Translations under genes and position numbers: made by a program
In this document: piece after piece, positions 51,504 to 60,524 of the stretch
Layout of the letters: each line of letters begins with the position of its first letter
How positions within the stretch are numbered: the first letter of the stretch is position 1
Notes under the pieces: model-generated
The model's database searches: none
What the model was told of the DNA's origin: nothing
Seen by the model: the letters and a program-made list of their open reading frames with translations, nothing else
Assembly (NCBI GenBank): GCA_028284415.1
Contig: JANQRU010000007.1
Span: 1,033,243-1,097,242 of the forward strand
DNA length: 64,000 nucleotides
Direction of reading: 5' to 3'
DNA from: Pyrinomonadaceae bacterium
GTDB lineage: Bacteria > Acidobacteriota > Blastocatellia > Pyrinomonadales > Pyrinomonadaceae

Positions 51504-53036
51504 ATGAAAAATTACAAAATCCAAAATAAATTCAATCAATTAGTTTTATCAACCTTCTTCTTTTTATTAGCTACCTGCCAAATAACCTTTGCCAAAACGC
51601 CCGATGAAATCATTGAAGGTGAATTAGGAAGCAAGTTAGAAACAAAATTAACACCGTTTATCGAAAAGATTATGAAAGACCATGATGCAGTTGGTCTTTC
51701 AATTGGAGTAACAAAAGATAATGAAATTATTTATGCGAAAGGGTTTGGGTTTGAAAGTATCAAAACTAAGAAAAAGGCTTCGATAAATACGATTTATCAT
51801 ATGGCATCGGTTTCAAAACCTTTAGTTGCAACGGCTTTGGTTAAACTTCAAGAGCAAGGTAAATTGGATTTGGATGACCCGATTGTTAATTACCTTCCCT
51901 ATTTCAAATTAGCTGATAAAAACTCAAGCAAAATAACAATTAAACAAATCCTAACGCACACTTCGGGAATGCCTCGAAATATCGGAAGCGATGAATGGGA
52001 AAATCCAAGTTATAGCGATGATTCATTGGAAAAATATGTGCGTGGAATTAAAGATGCCAAGATGAGATTTCCACCTGGAAGTGAATTTTCATACAGCAAT
52101 GCGGGTTTTGATGTTTTGGGTGATGTGATCGCCAAGGCTTCAGGGATGACGTTTGAAGCATATATGCAAAAGTATGTTTTGGATGCGAGCGGAATGAAGG
52201 AAAGCACATATTTGAAGCCAAACTATTTGCCGAAAAATTGGGCGGCACCGCATGTTTTAAGACTCACTACCGAGCTTTGGGACTATTATCCATACAATAG
52301 AAAACACGCTCCGAGTTCCGCACTTCATTCAAATGTCGTTGATATGTGCAAATGGGGAATTATCAATCTCAATGGTGGTAAATTTAAGAATCGAAAGGTT
52401 TTGAAAAAGTCTTCACACGAACTTTTGCTAAAACCTCATTTTGATACACCTTGGAAAGAAAAAATCGGCTTGAGTTGGTTTTTGCAATCTTACGAGGGAA
52501 AGAAAACAATTCTGCACACGGGCGAAGATACGGGATTTGAAACTCAATTTATAATGTATCCGGAAGAAAACGTCAGCATCGTCGTGATGGCAAATCGAAA
52601 TGTTTCCCGCACGGCAAGAATCGCAAATGCAGCAGCGGAAGCAATGTTTGATCTCAAAATAAAAGACTACAAAATTTCGGGCAGATTCCCTTTCGGAAAG
52701 GAAATGCAGAAAAACGGAATCGAATCGGCTAAAAAGTTATGGCAAAAACTAAAAGAAGATAAATCGGGAAAATACGTAGTCAACGAATGGCAAATCAACA
52801 TCGTCGGACACAGCTTGATTGAAGCGAAAAGATACAAGGAAGCCAAGCAAGTTTTTCAATTTAATATCGAAGAATATCCGAAATCTCCAAACGTTTACGA
52901 CAGCTATGGTGACGCTTTACTTGCAGAAGGTGATAAAGTTAACGCCATAAAATATTTCAAAAAAGCTCTTGAGATTGATCCCAAATTTCCAGATCCAAAA
53001 CCGAAATTGGAAAAACTTAATGCTTTGGATAAATAG
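51504..53036 (+). CDS. exported beta-lactamase-fold serine hydrolase with TPR tail
   Basis: This 510-residue class C beta-lactamase/esterase-family protein has a signal peptide (LVLSTFFFLLATCQITFAK). Active-site motifs: SVSK in YHMASVSKPLVATALVKL (nucleophile Ser), YSNAGFD (the Tyr-x-Asn box) and HTGEDTGF (the HxG equivalent of KTG). The last approximately 80 residues carry TPR units (YDSYGDALLAEGDKVNAIKY, then FKKALEIDPKFPDP). Such proteins are usually D-amino-acid or ester hydrolases rather than drug resistance enzymes. A second, lipid-anchored member lies at 58486. Confidence 0.87.
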   Translation: MKNYKIQNKFNQLVLSTFFFLLATCQITFAKTPDEIIEGELGSKLETKLTPFIEKIMKDHDAVGLSIGVTKDNEIIYAKGFGFESIKTKKKASINTIYHMASVSKPLVATALVKLQEQGKLDLDDPIVNYLPYFKLADKNSSKITIKQILTHTSGMPRNIGSDEWENPSYSDDSLEKYVRGIKDAKMRFPPGSEFSYSNAGFDVLGDVIAKASGMTFEAYMQKYVLDASGMKESTYLKPNYLPKNWAAPHVLRLTTELWDYYPYNRKHAPSSALHSNVVDMCKWGIINLNGGKFKNRKVLKKSSHELLLKPHFDTPWKEKIGLSWFLQSYEGKKTILHTGEDTGFETQFIMYPEENVSIVVMANRNVSRTARIANAAAEAMFDLKIKDYKISGRFPFGKEMQKNGIESAKKLWQKLKEDKSGKYVVNEWQINIVGHSLIEAKRYKEAKQVFQFNIEEYPKSPNVYDSYGDALLAEGDKVNAIKYFKKALEIDPKFPDPKPKLEKLNALDK

Positions 53037-53067
53037 ATTTAATGGAAAAGTAAGAACTATAATAAAT

Positions 53068-53370
53068 ATGATTGCAAGAATTTGGCACGGGACTACAAAA
53101 TTAGAACATTACGAAGAATACACAGAATTTATGAAATCAAGAGCTATTCCTGATTATAGAAAAACAGATGGCTTCAAAAAATTAACTTTTCTAAGAAGAA
53201 TCAAGGAGAATATCGGACACTTCACACTAATTACATATTGGGAAAATCTAGATGTGATTAAAAACTTTGCAGGAGATGATTTTGAAAAAGCCAAATATTA
53301 TCCTGAAGATAAAAATTATCTACTTGAGTTTGAAGAAAAAGTTACCCATTATGAAGTGTTTGCCGAATAA
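53068..53370 (+). CDS. antibiotic biosynthesis monooxygenase-like protein
   Basis: This 100-residue protein starts at ATG 53068, 31 bases after the hydrolase stop; a longer frame inside the hydrolase gene is rejected. IARIWHGTTKLEHYEEYTEF, the ferredoxin-like pattern and IGHFTLITYWENLDVIKNFA fit the dimeric alpha/beta barrel (ABM) superfamily. No catalytic residue can be named. It may be cotranscribed with the hydrolase. Confidence 0.65.
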   Translation: MIARIWHGTTKLEHYEEYTEFMKSRAIPDYRKTDGFKKLTFLRRIKENIGHFTLITYWENLDVIKNFAGDDFEKAKYYPEDKNYLLEFEEKVTHYEVFAE

Positions 53371-53444
53371 AAAAACGACACAAACAATATCTATTTTTAA
53401 GAAGATAAATAAAACAAAGATTGGCATCAAATAAACCAATAAAT

Positions 53445-54044
53445 ATGCTCAATTGGCTAAAACAAACCAAACTCATCGGCAAAAATGTTGAGTTAGTTCC
53501 AATGGAAAAATCTCATCGAGGTTCGCTTTTGGAAGCGGCAAATGACGGAGATTTGTGGAAATTGTGGTTTACAAATGTACCGTCCGAAGATTTGATTGAT
53601 GCGTATATAGATTTTGCACTTGATGAGTTGGAAAAGGGTTTAGCTTTACCATTCGTAGTTGTAAATAAAGCAGATGGGAAAATAATTGGTTCAACCCGTT
53701 ATTGCAATGTTGAAAGCCAAAATAAACGACTTGAAATTGGCTACACATTTTATGCAAAATCTTTTCAGCGAACTGGCGTTAATACCGAATGCAAATATCT
53801 TTTATTAAAAAATGCGTTTGAAGATTTGGATGCAATTGCCGTTGAATTTAGAACACATTGGCACAATCAAAAATCCCGTCAAGCAATCGCAAGACTCGGT
53901 GCAAAACAGGACGGCGTTTTGCGAAATCACAGAATTGATAAAGATGGATGCTTTCGAGATACAGTAGTGTTTTCGATAATCCGCTCTGAATGGGCAACAG
54001 TAAAAAAGTCACTTGAATTTGAAATGAATAAATACAACAAATAG
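53445..54044 (+). CDS. GNAT acetyltransferase, RimJ/RimL-like
   Basis: This acetyltransferase is about 199 residues from ATG 53445; a TTG 24 bases upstream is less likely. GNAT features: KNVELVPMEKSHRGSLLEAA (strand 1, helix 1), LPFVVVNKADGKIIGSTRYC, LEIGYTFYAKSFQRTGVNTE (acetyl-CoA loop region) and VEFRTHWHNQKSRQAIARLG followed by AKQDGVLRNH. This is the RimJ/RimL sublineage that acetylates protein N termini or small amines. Substrate is unknown. Confidence 0.86.
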   Translation: MLNWLKQTKLIGKNVELVPMEKSHRGSLLEAANDGDLWKLWFTNVPSEDLIDAYIDFALDELEKGLALPFVVVNKADGKIIGSTRYCNVESQNKRLEIGYTFYAKSFQRTGVNTECKYLLLKNAFEDLDAIAVEFRTHWHNQKSRQAIARLGAKQDGVLRNHRIDKDGCFRDTVVFSIIRSEWATVKKSLEFEMNKYNK

Positions 54045-54163
54045 AATCGAAAACTTAAAACTTTCGTCATTTACAGACTTTTCATCTCAGACATTTCTTA
54101 TAAATCTTCTCTTGCCTTTTCACGTTTTAATCCATATATTTCGTAATGTAAATACAACAGAAT

Positions 54164-54193
54164 GCTACTTGTTTGTAAGCTCATATAAGTAGC
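54164..54193. promoter_or_regulatory. inverted repeat upstream of the iron transporter operon
   Basis: GCTACTT (54164-54170) and AAGTAGC (54187-54193) face each other across 16 bases, 28 bases before the first gene of the ferric iron transporter. Position suits an operator, but it does not match the Fur or DtxR consensus. It might also be a hairpin in the leader. Confidence 0.4.
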
Positions 54194-54220
54194 GATAATA
54201 TTTGGAATTGATAAAAAAAT

Positions 54221-55276
54221 ATGATTAAAAAATTACTACTTCTAGTTTTCGCAAGTTTGTTGATCGCTTCTTGCACGACGAGTGAACAAAGCAACGATTC
54301 AACATCGAAAGATAAGGAAATCACGCTTTATACGCATCGGCATTATGATACCGATAAAGAGATCATCGCAAAGTTTGAAAAAGATACGGGTATCAAGGTA
54401 AATGTCGTCAAGGCAAATGCCGATGAACTTATCCAAAAGATGGAAAGCGAAGGTGCTCAATCGCCTGCTGATTTATTGATTTCAGTTGATGCAGGAAGAT
54501 TAGTTCGTGCCAAAGAAAAAGGACTTTTGCAGGCAACAGATTCGGAAGTTTTGAAAAAAACAGTTCCCGAAAATCTGCGTGACGCAGACAATCAATGGTT
54601 TGCTTTGACCAAAAGAGCGAGAATCATTGCTTACGATAAGGAAAAGGTAAAAGCTGAAGATTTATCGACTTACGAAGCTTTGACCGATGAAAAATGGAAG
54701 GGCAAAATCCTTATTCGCCCATCGAGTAACATTTATAACCAATCGCTTTTAGCTTCGATTATTGCCAATACCGATAAAGAAAAAGCCAAAACTTGGGCGG
54801 AAGGCATAACCAAAAATATGGCACGCACGCCGAAAGGAAATGACCGCGATCAAGTCAAAGCGGTTCTTGCCGGAGAAGGTGAATTGGCAATTATCAACAC
54901 ATATTATTTGGGCAAATTGCTCAATTCCGAAGACGAAAACGAAGTCAAAGCAGGAAAATCCGTAAGCATATTTTTCCCAAACCAAGACGACCGCGGAACA
55001 CACATAAATGTAAGCGGAATCGGCATTGCGAAAAATGCTCCGAATAGAGAAGCGGCGGTTAAATTCATCGAATATTTGGCTGGCATTGAAGCACAGGAAA
55101 AATTTGCTGAAGCGAATTACGAATATCCTGTAAATCCTGAAGCGAAAGTTTCCGAACTCCTAAAATCATGGGGTGAATTCAAAGAAGACAAACTCGCTTT
55201 AACCAAACTTGGCGAATTAAATAAAGACGCTGTTATTATTTTCGACGAAGTGAAATGGGATAAAAAGGGCGAGTGA
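54221..55276 (+). CDS. ferric iron ABC transporter substrate-binding lipoprotein
   Basis: This binding protein of the FutA/IdiA/AfuA type has 351 residues. The signal ends in a clear lipobox (LLIASC). YTHRHYDTDKEIIAKFEKDT matches the Tyr-rich start of FutA-like proteins. Further family marks are RPSSNIYNQSLLASIIANTD and INTYYLGKLLNSEDE, with paired tyrosines that hold Fe(III), and GIGIAKNAPNREAAVKFIEY. The next gene's GTG overlaps its stop by four bases. It delivers iron to the permease below. Confidence 0.9.
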   Translation: MIKKLLLLVFASLLIASCTTSEQSNDSTSKDKEITLYTHRHYDTDKEIIAKFEKDTGIKVNVVKANADELIQKMESEGAQSPADLLISVDAGRLVRAKEKGLLQATDSEVLKKTVPENLRDADNQWFALTKRARIIAYDKEKVKAEDLSTYEALTDEKWKGKILIRPSSNIYNQSLLASIIANTDKEKAKTWAEGITKNMARTPKGNDRDQVKAVLAGEGELAIINTYYLGKLLNSEDENEVKAGKSVSIFFPNQDDRGTHINVSGIGIAKNAPNREAAVKFIEYLAGIEAQEKFAEANYEYPVNPEAKVSELLKSWGEFKEDKLALTKLGELNKDAVIIFDEVKWDKKGE

Positions 55277-56913
55277 ATAAAAGATTCAGACATCTCATAA
55301 GAGATTTAAACCGATGGTCATTTTTAACAATGATTGTCGGTTTATTTATATCCATTCCGGTATTTGCGATTGTCATATATCTATTTGCCGGAACAGGTGA
55401 AATGTGGAGTCATATCGTTAAGAATTTTTTATTCGACTACATCAAAAACTCACTTTTCTTAATCCTCGGAACAGGCATTTTATGCTTTCTTTTTGGAACT
55501 TCGACGGCTTGGATTGTTTGCAATTACGAATTCCCTTTCTGCAAATATATTGAGTGGTTGTTGTTTTTGCCGCTCGCAATTCCCTCTTACATCGTCGCAT
55601 ACGCATACGTTGGAATGCTCGGAAACGGCGGTTCGTTGATGCTCTTTTTGCAATCGCTCGGTTTCTCCATTCAAAAGATCGAAATGATGAACATTTTTGG
55701 CTTGATTTGGGTTATGAGTTGTTCTCTTTATCCATATGTTTATGCAGGAACACGAGCGATGTTTAAGAGTTTTCCAAAAAGCATACGCGAATCGAGTCAA
55801 CTTTTAGGTGTATCAAATCGACGTTACTTTTTCTCCGTTGCTTTACCTTTAGCTTCGCCTGCAATTATCGGCGGATTGTTCTTGGTTTTCATGGAAGTTC
55901 TAAACGATTACGGAGCGGCAAAGTATTATGGAATAAACACTTTTACGACAGGAATTTTCAGAACCTGGACGGCATTGGAAGATTTGCAATCAGCGATTTA
56001 TTTGTCGGCAATTTTGGTCATATTAGTTTTGGCTATCAATGGGTTAGTTCATTGGCAAAGAGGTAAAAAATCTTATGCGTTAAAGCTAAATAAGTCACAG
56101 CAAAATCAAAAACAACGAAAGAAATTAAAAGGCTTTAAGAAACTTGGCTATTTGTCAGTTATTGCAGTTCCGATTCTGTTTGGTTTTATTCTACCTGTTG
56201 CTCAATTGCTTTATTGGGCGTTTTTAACTTACGAAAAAATGCTCAATGCCGAACTTTTTTGGATTGCCTTGCAGAGTTTCGGCGTCGCTTTGACTGCGGC
56301 ATTTTTTATAATTATCACGGCTTTAAGTTTGATTTATTTTTCTAGATGGAATCATCTAAATGGTTTTCATTTTTTCAAGAAAATTTCGACAATCGGCTAT
56401 GTTTTGCCCGGAGCAATAATCGGAATCGGAATCATCCGTAGTAGCCAATCAATTATTGATTTTTTTAGCAATAATTTTTCACTAAGCATCGGATATTTAT
56501 TCTACGGAAGCAGTATTGTTTTGATTTACGCTTATGTATTTCGCTTTCTAGCAGTCTCATTTAATCCGCTTGAGGCAAACAGTTTGAAGCTCGGCAAAAA
56601 CTTGTCCGAATCTTCATATTTATTGGGAATCAGCAAAATCAAAACGCTTTTCAAAATAGAATTACCTTTGCTAAAAAACACTTTGATAAGTGCTTTTTTG
56701 TTAGTATTCATCGACACATTAAAAGAACTTCCTCTTACGCTTATCTTGAAACCTTACAACCTGCAAACACTCGCGGTAAAAGCCTATGAATATGCTGATG
56801 ACGAACGAGTTGCCGAAGCGGCTTTGCCAGCTTTGGTGTTAATTTTTGTTATAATTTTGTTAATGATTTTCTTAAATTTTTGGGATAAAGAATCGGCAAA
56901 TTTAGAAGAATGA
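55273..56913 (+). CDS. ferric iron ABC transporter permease (two fused permease domains)
   Basis: This 546-residue inner-membrane protein has about twelve helices, made of two fused permease units, as in FbpB/AfuB/FutB. Two EAA-type cytoplasmic loops are visible: ESSQLLGVSNRRYFFSVALP (about 175-195) and ESSYLLGISKIKTLFKIELP (about 450-470). GTG start overlapping the binding-protein gene by four bases shows coupling. It passes iron through the membrane under ATP drive from the next gene. Confidence 0.92.
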   Translation: MNKRFRHLIRDLNRWSFLTMIVGLFISIPVFAIVIYLFAGTGEMWSHIVKNFLFDYIKNSLFLILGTGILCFLFGTSTAWIVCNYEFPFCKYIEWLLFLPLAIPSYIVAYAYVGMLGNGGSLMLFLQSLGFSIQKIEMMNIFGLIWVMSCSLYPYVYAGTRAMFKSFPKSIRESSQLLGVSNRRYFFSVALPLASPAIIGGLFLVFMEVLNDYGAAKYYGINTFTTGIFRTWTALEDLQSAIYLSAILVILVLAINGLVHWQRGKKSYALKLNKSQQNQKQRKKLKGFKKLGYLSVIAVPILFGFILPVAQLLYWAFLTYEKMLNAELFWIALQSFGVALTAAFFIIITALSLIYFSRWNHLNGFHFFKKISTIGYVLPGAIIGIGIIRSSQSIIDFFSNNFSLSIGYLFYGSSIVLIYAYVFRFLAVSFNPLEANSLKLGKNLSESSYLLGISKIKTLFKIELPLLKNTLISAFLLVFIDTLKELPLTLILKPYNLQTLAVKAYEYADDERVAEAALPALVLIFVIILLMIFLNFWDKESANLEE

Positions 56914-57656
56914 AAATACTAGAAATTGAAAACCTTTCAAAATCCTATGACGGCAAAAAGTTTGCACTCAAAGATTGCAGTTTTTCGCTTGAAGCGGGAA
57001 ATATCTGTGCTGTCGTTGGAGAGAGTGGAAGCGGAAAATCTACTTTGCTGCGGCTCATTTCAGGTTTAGAAAGACCAAATAGCGGTTTCATAAAAATAGA
57101 AGGGAAAACTGTCAGTGATGACAATCAAATCATTCCACCACAGGAGCGAAACACAGGATTTGTATTTCAAGATTACGCATTATTTCCACATTTAACCGTC
57201 GAACAAAACATTGCTTTTGGATTAAAAAACAACAAAAAAGAAAGAGTCCGAGAATTACTCGAACTTATAAAAATGGAAGGTTACGAAAATTCCTATCCAT
57301 CCCAATTAAGTGGCGGGCAAGAACAAAGAGTTGCGATTGCGAGAACCTTGGCGTTAAAACCAAATTTACTTTTATTGGACGAGCCTTTTAGCAATTTAGA
57401 TTCAAACTTGAAAACCGAATTACGTCAAGAAATACGTCAAATTGTTAAACAAATCGGAATGTCTATGATTTTTATAACTCACGATTTACTCGATGCAATC
57501 GACATTTCTGACGAAATTATTTTCTTAAAAGAAGGCGAAATGCTCCAACACAGTTCGATTTCTGAATTTTCAAACAATATCCAAAGCGAAGAAGTCAGAA
57601 ACATAATTTCCGACTTAAAATCCAACGCAAATCGCATATTGGAAATGGTTAATTAA
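56910..57656 (+). CDS. ferric iron ABC transporter ATPase
   Basis: This 248-residue ATPase, FbpC-like, has Walker A GESGSGKST, Q-loop FVFQDYALFPHLTVEQNIAF, signature LSGGQEQRVAIARTLALKP, Walker B LLLLDEPFSNLDSNL and switch His ITHDLLDA. It is shorter than FbpC with the regulatory extension, which is largely absent. The ATG overlaps the permease stop by four bases, and its end overlaps the tail of the converging gene by eight bases. Confidence 0.94.
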   Translation: MKILEIENLSKSYDGKKFALKDCSFSLEAGNICAVVGESGSGKSTLLRLISGLERPNSGFIKIEGKTVSDDNQIIPPQERNTGFVFQDYALFPHLTVEQNIAFGLKNNKKERVRELLELIKMEGYENSYPSQLSGGQEQRVAIARTLALKPNLLLLDEPFSNLDSNLKTELRQEIRQIVKQIGMSMIFITHDLLDAIDISDEIIFLKEGEMLQHSSISEFSNNIQSEEVRNIISDLKSNANRILEMVN

Positions 57657-58266
57657 TCACCTCTTTTTTAGGCTCTTGAGTCTCTCCAAATACTACGCCA
57701 GTGCTTGAATATGTTGTGCCATAATTTTTCACCAAATTATAAACTTGATTTAGAGCATCCTTGAATTGATTTTCGGTTAATTCGCCTAGAGGATGTGCAT
57801 AACTAGACCAAAGTACTTTTTGATAAATGGAGTATTTTGCATCCAATGCCCTGCTAAAATTTGCTTCCATTAGTTTTACCAAATCCGCAGGAGCCAACTT
57901 ATTATCTTCAACAATCGGAGAAATTATTCGCATACGATTTGCTTTTACATCAGTAATGACAATAAACGGAAGTCCCTTATATTCTACTTGCCAATTCCCC
58001 AATTGACCTCCTACTTTTTTTGACTCATTTTTGAGAATCTTATCCATTTTTTCAACGGTCATCTTGTTTGAAGTTTCTTTTTTGTTTGATTTTTCTACTT
58101 TCTTTGTGGCTTCTTGCTTAGTAGTTTCTTCTTTTATTGCTTCTTCCAATTTTTCAGACGCTATTTGTCCGAAAGTTGATGTGGTAAAAAGAAATACAAA
58201 TAAGAATAAAAAACTGGATAATAAAATAAGCTTATTGCTCAAAGTGCGGTATTTATTAATTGTCAT
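57649..58266 (-). CDS. exported YbjN/chaperone-like hypothetical protein
   Basis: This 205-residue exported protein has a signal peptide (LILLSSFLFLFVFLFTTSTF, then GQIA). A Lys/Glu/Thr-rich linker is followed by a domain of about 120 residues with GNWQVEYKGLPFIVITDVKA, NRMRIISPIVEDNKLAPADL and YSIYQKVLWSSYAHPLGELT. That layout resembles YbjN/type III secretion chaperone folds. The role in the periplasm is unknown. It converges with the iron ATPase gene. Confidence 0.65.
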   Translation of the reverse strand: MTINKYRTLSNKLILLSSFLFLFVFLFTTSTFGQIASEKLEEAIKEETTKQEATKKVEKSNKKETSNKMTVEKMDKILKNESKKVGGQLGNWQVEYKGLPFIVITDVKANRMRIISPIVEDNKLAPADLVKLMEANFSRALDAKYSIYQKVLWSSYAHPLGELTENQFKDALNQVYNLVKNYGTTYSSTGVVFGETQEPKKEVIN

Positions 58267-58485
58267 AGTTTTCTCCGTTGGAACTTTTACATTTGTTTCT
58301 AATCTAAATTCTATTTGCTGACTTTTTTATTCCCAATTTAAATCAATAACTATGATATTCACTTTAAACCTAATCGAAAATTTAACGTAAACTACTTTGA
58401 AACTTTCTTAGTTTTCATTGTTTGGCAAAATTCCTTGCACAACATTATTGGCAAATCTAAATTCATTAAACAAAAAGGAGAAAAA

Positions 58486-59673
58486 TTGAAAGGCTTAAAA
58501 CTTATTGAAAAATATAGTTCATGGAAATCAATTATTTCCACAATAGCAATCGTCTTTTTATTCGTAAATCTATATGGATGTCAGCAAGGTTCTGCAAAAG
58601 TTGAACTGCAAACCTCAAAACAGACTGCGAATAATGTTTCTTCAAAAATTGATGATAAAGTTACTGAATTAATGAAAAAACACAATGTTCCGGGCGTGAG
58701 CATTGCGATTATCAAACAAGGAAAACTTGATTCAACCAAGACTTTTGGAGTTATTCAAAAAGGAAAAAGCGAAACAATTAATAAAGACACAATGTTTTCC
58801 GTTGGGTCAATAAGCAAGGTTGTAAACGCAGTTGTAACTTTGAAATTGGTTGACGATGATAAATTAAAATTAGACGAAGACATCAACAAATATTTGACGA
58901 AATGGAAGGTTGAGGAGAATGAATTTACCAAAGATAACCCTGTTACGCTCAGACATATTTTGTCACACACCGCTGGATTTACTGTTCATGGATTTGCTGA
59001 CTATCTACCAGAAGAATCTATTCCAAACACGCTTCAGATACTTCAAGGAACTTCGCCTGCTAAAAGCGGTCGCGTCTATGTAAATTTCCCCGTTGGAAGC
59101 AGGTTCAGATATTCGGGCGGAGGCTCAACGGTTGGACAATTGATTATTGAGGAAACTACACGTTTGCCATATCACAAAGCGACTAATCAGATATTATTTG
59201 AACCGCTAAAATTGAAACGAACAAGCTACGAAAATCCTCTTCCCAAATCTTTTAAGAACATTGCAAAAGCACACAACTCAAGCGGAAAACCCGTTGCACT
59301 TCCAAGAGGTTATCAAGCAATGCCCGAAGCCGCCGCATCAGGTTTATGGACAACTCCAAGTGATTTGGCAGAAATTTTAATCTCATTACTCAATTCCCAA
59401 AATCGTAAAAAAGCAGGATTTTTGTCTTCCGAAATCGTAAAAGATATGATGACCGCCGAAGCAAACAGCGAATATGGTTTAGGTCCAAGAATTAGAAGCG
59501 AAAACGGAAAAACAATCGCCCAACACGGCGGAGCAAATGACTCCTACAGAGCACATTTCAGTTTGCTCTTGGATGAAGACGCAGGATTTGTAATCTTCAC
59601 CAATGGAACAAATGGGAATAGATTAATTAATGAATTAAATCCTCTAATGTTCAAGCAAGTGCGAAACAAATGA
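58486..59673 (+). CDS. beta-lactamase-fold lipoprotein hydrolase
   Basis: This protein is 395 residues from TTG 58486, chosen because AAGGAG sits five bases upstream; an earlier ATG has no ribosome-binding site. Signal peptide ends FVNLYGC, a lipobox. Active-site motifs: SISK in MFSVGSISKVVNAVVTLKL, YSGG in RFRYSGGGSTVGQLIIEE (Tyr-Ser-Gly) and AQHGGAND for the HxG box. It is a second class C-type serine hydrolase beside the one at 51504. The four-base overlap with the SUKH gene couples the two. Confidence 0.85.
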   Translation: MKGLKLIEKYSSWKSIISTIAIVFLFVNLYGCQQGSAKVELQTSKQTANNVSSKIDDKVTELMKKHNVPGVSIAIIKQGKLDSTKTFGVIQKGKSETINKDTMFSVGSISKVVNAVVTLKLVDDDKLKLDEDINKYLTKWKVEENEFTKDNPVTLRHILSHTAGFTVHGFADYLPEESIPNTLQILQGTSPAKSGRVYVNFPVGSRFRYSGGGSTVGQLIIEETTRLPYHKATNQILFEPLKLKRTSYENPLPKSFKNIAKAHNSSGKPVALPRGYQAMPEAAASGLWTTPSDLAEILISLLNSQNRKKAGFLSSEIVKDMMTAEANSEYGLGPRIRSENGKTIAQHGGANDSYRAHFSLLLDEDAGFVIFTNGTNGNRLINELNPLMFKQVRNK

Positions 59674-60428
59674 AAAGAATAGAAACCATAAAAGAAAAAC
59701 TAGATGAATTGCGAAATCTCGATAAAGGATTTTCGATTTTCGGTTCAAGTAGTCATAAATATAAATTCAATAAAACATTGAGCGAAGATGAAATAGATCA
59801 AATCGAAAATGATAATCAAATAGTTTTTTCAAGCCAATACAAAGAGATTCTTACAAATTTAGGTAACGGCGGTGCAGGCTGTGGATATGGATTGGAAAAA
59901 CTGAATTTAAACCATATAAATCCTCCATACATCGGAACAAAAGAACTTCTTCGCAACTGGGAAGACCAGAGTAAAATAGAAGAAGATATGGTCGATATAG
60001 ATGAAATCTCAGGTTATATCAAATTATTCGATCACGGTTGTGGAATGGAATACTGCCTAATTATAAATGGCGAAGAAAAAGAAGAAATAATCTTTTTTGA
60101 CTGTGATGGCAGATTTGAAAAAATCAAAAATAAAACACTTTTTGATTTTTATGATGAATGGCTAGATGAAAGCCTAAAAACTTTGAAAAGAGTTAAACGG
60201 AAATTAGAAGAAATGCCTCTTGAAGAAGTTGTCGATTCTGAATGGAAATTAAATAACTTTTCGATCAAAGAAATAATTCTAAGTCTAATAAATGCAAAAC
60301 AAATATCAGGAGGATATTCAGGTAATGATATGAATAACCATCTAAAAAAGGAATATGATAAATGGAAGACAAAAACGAAGTCCCCATTGAATTCTCTTTT
60401 CGATATATTTAGAAAAAACAATAACTGA
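59670..60428 (+). CDS. SMI1/KNR4 (SUKH)-like protein
   Basis: This 252-residue acidic protein has the SUKH pattern: a helix start, then QIVFSSQYKEILTNLGNGGA, GCGYGLEKLNLNHINPPYIG and YCLIINGEEKEEIIFFDCDG. SUKH proteins often act as immunity factors to secreted toxins. Here the gene overlaps a lipoprotein hydrolase by four bases, so it may instead regulate or chaperone that enzyme. The C-terminal about 80 residues are helical and not part of the SUKH fold. No toxin is seen. Confidence 0.72.
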   Translation: MKRIETIKEKLDELRNLDKGFSIFGSSSHKYKFNKTLSEDEIDQIENDNQIVFSSQYKEILTNLGNGGAGCGYGLEKLNLNHINPPYIGTKELLRNWEDQSKIEEDMVDIDEISGYIKLFDHGCGMEYCLIINGEEKEEIIFFDCDGRFEKIKNKTLFDFYDEWLDESLKTLKRVKRKLEEMPLEEVVDSEWKLNNFSIKEIILSLINAKQISGGYSGNDMNNHLKKEYDKWKTKTKSPLNSLFDIFRKNNN

Positions 60429-60524
60429 GCATAAAAATATATGTGATTTGGCGAGTCGGACATTAATAGAAATTATTGTTTTATGCAAAATCAACATTAA
60501 AAGTTTTTGAAAAACCAACATAAT

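Noticed and set aside
51504..59673. Antibiotic-resistance beta-lactamases
   Set aside because: Both have the SxxK and Tyr motifs of the fold but lack close resemblance to AmpC enzymes; the family is mostly esterases and peptidases.
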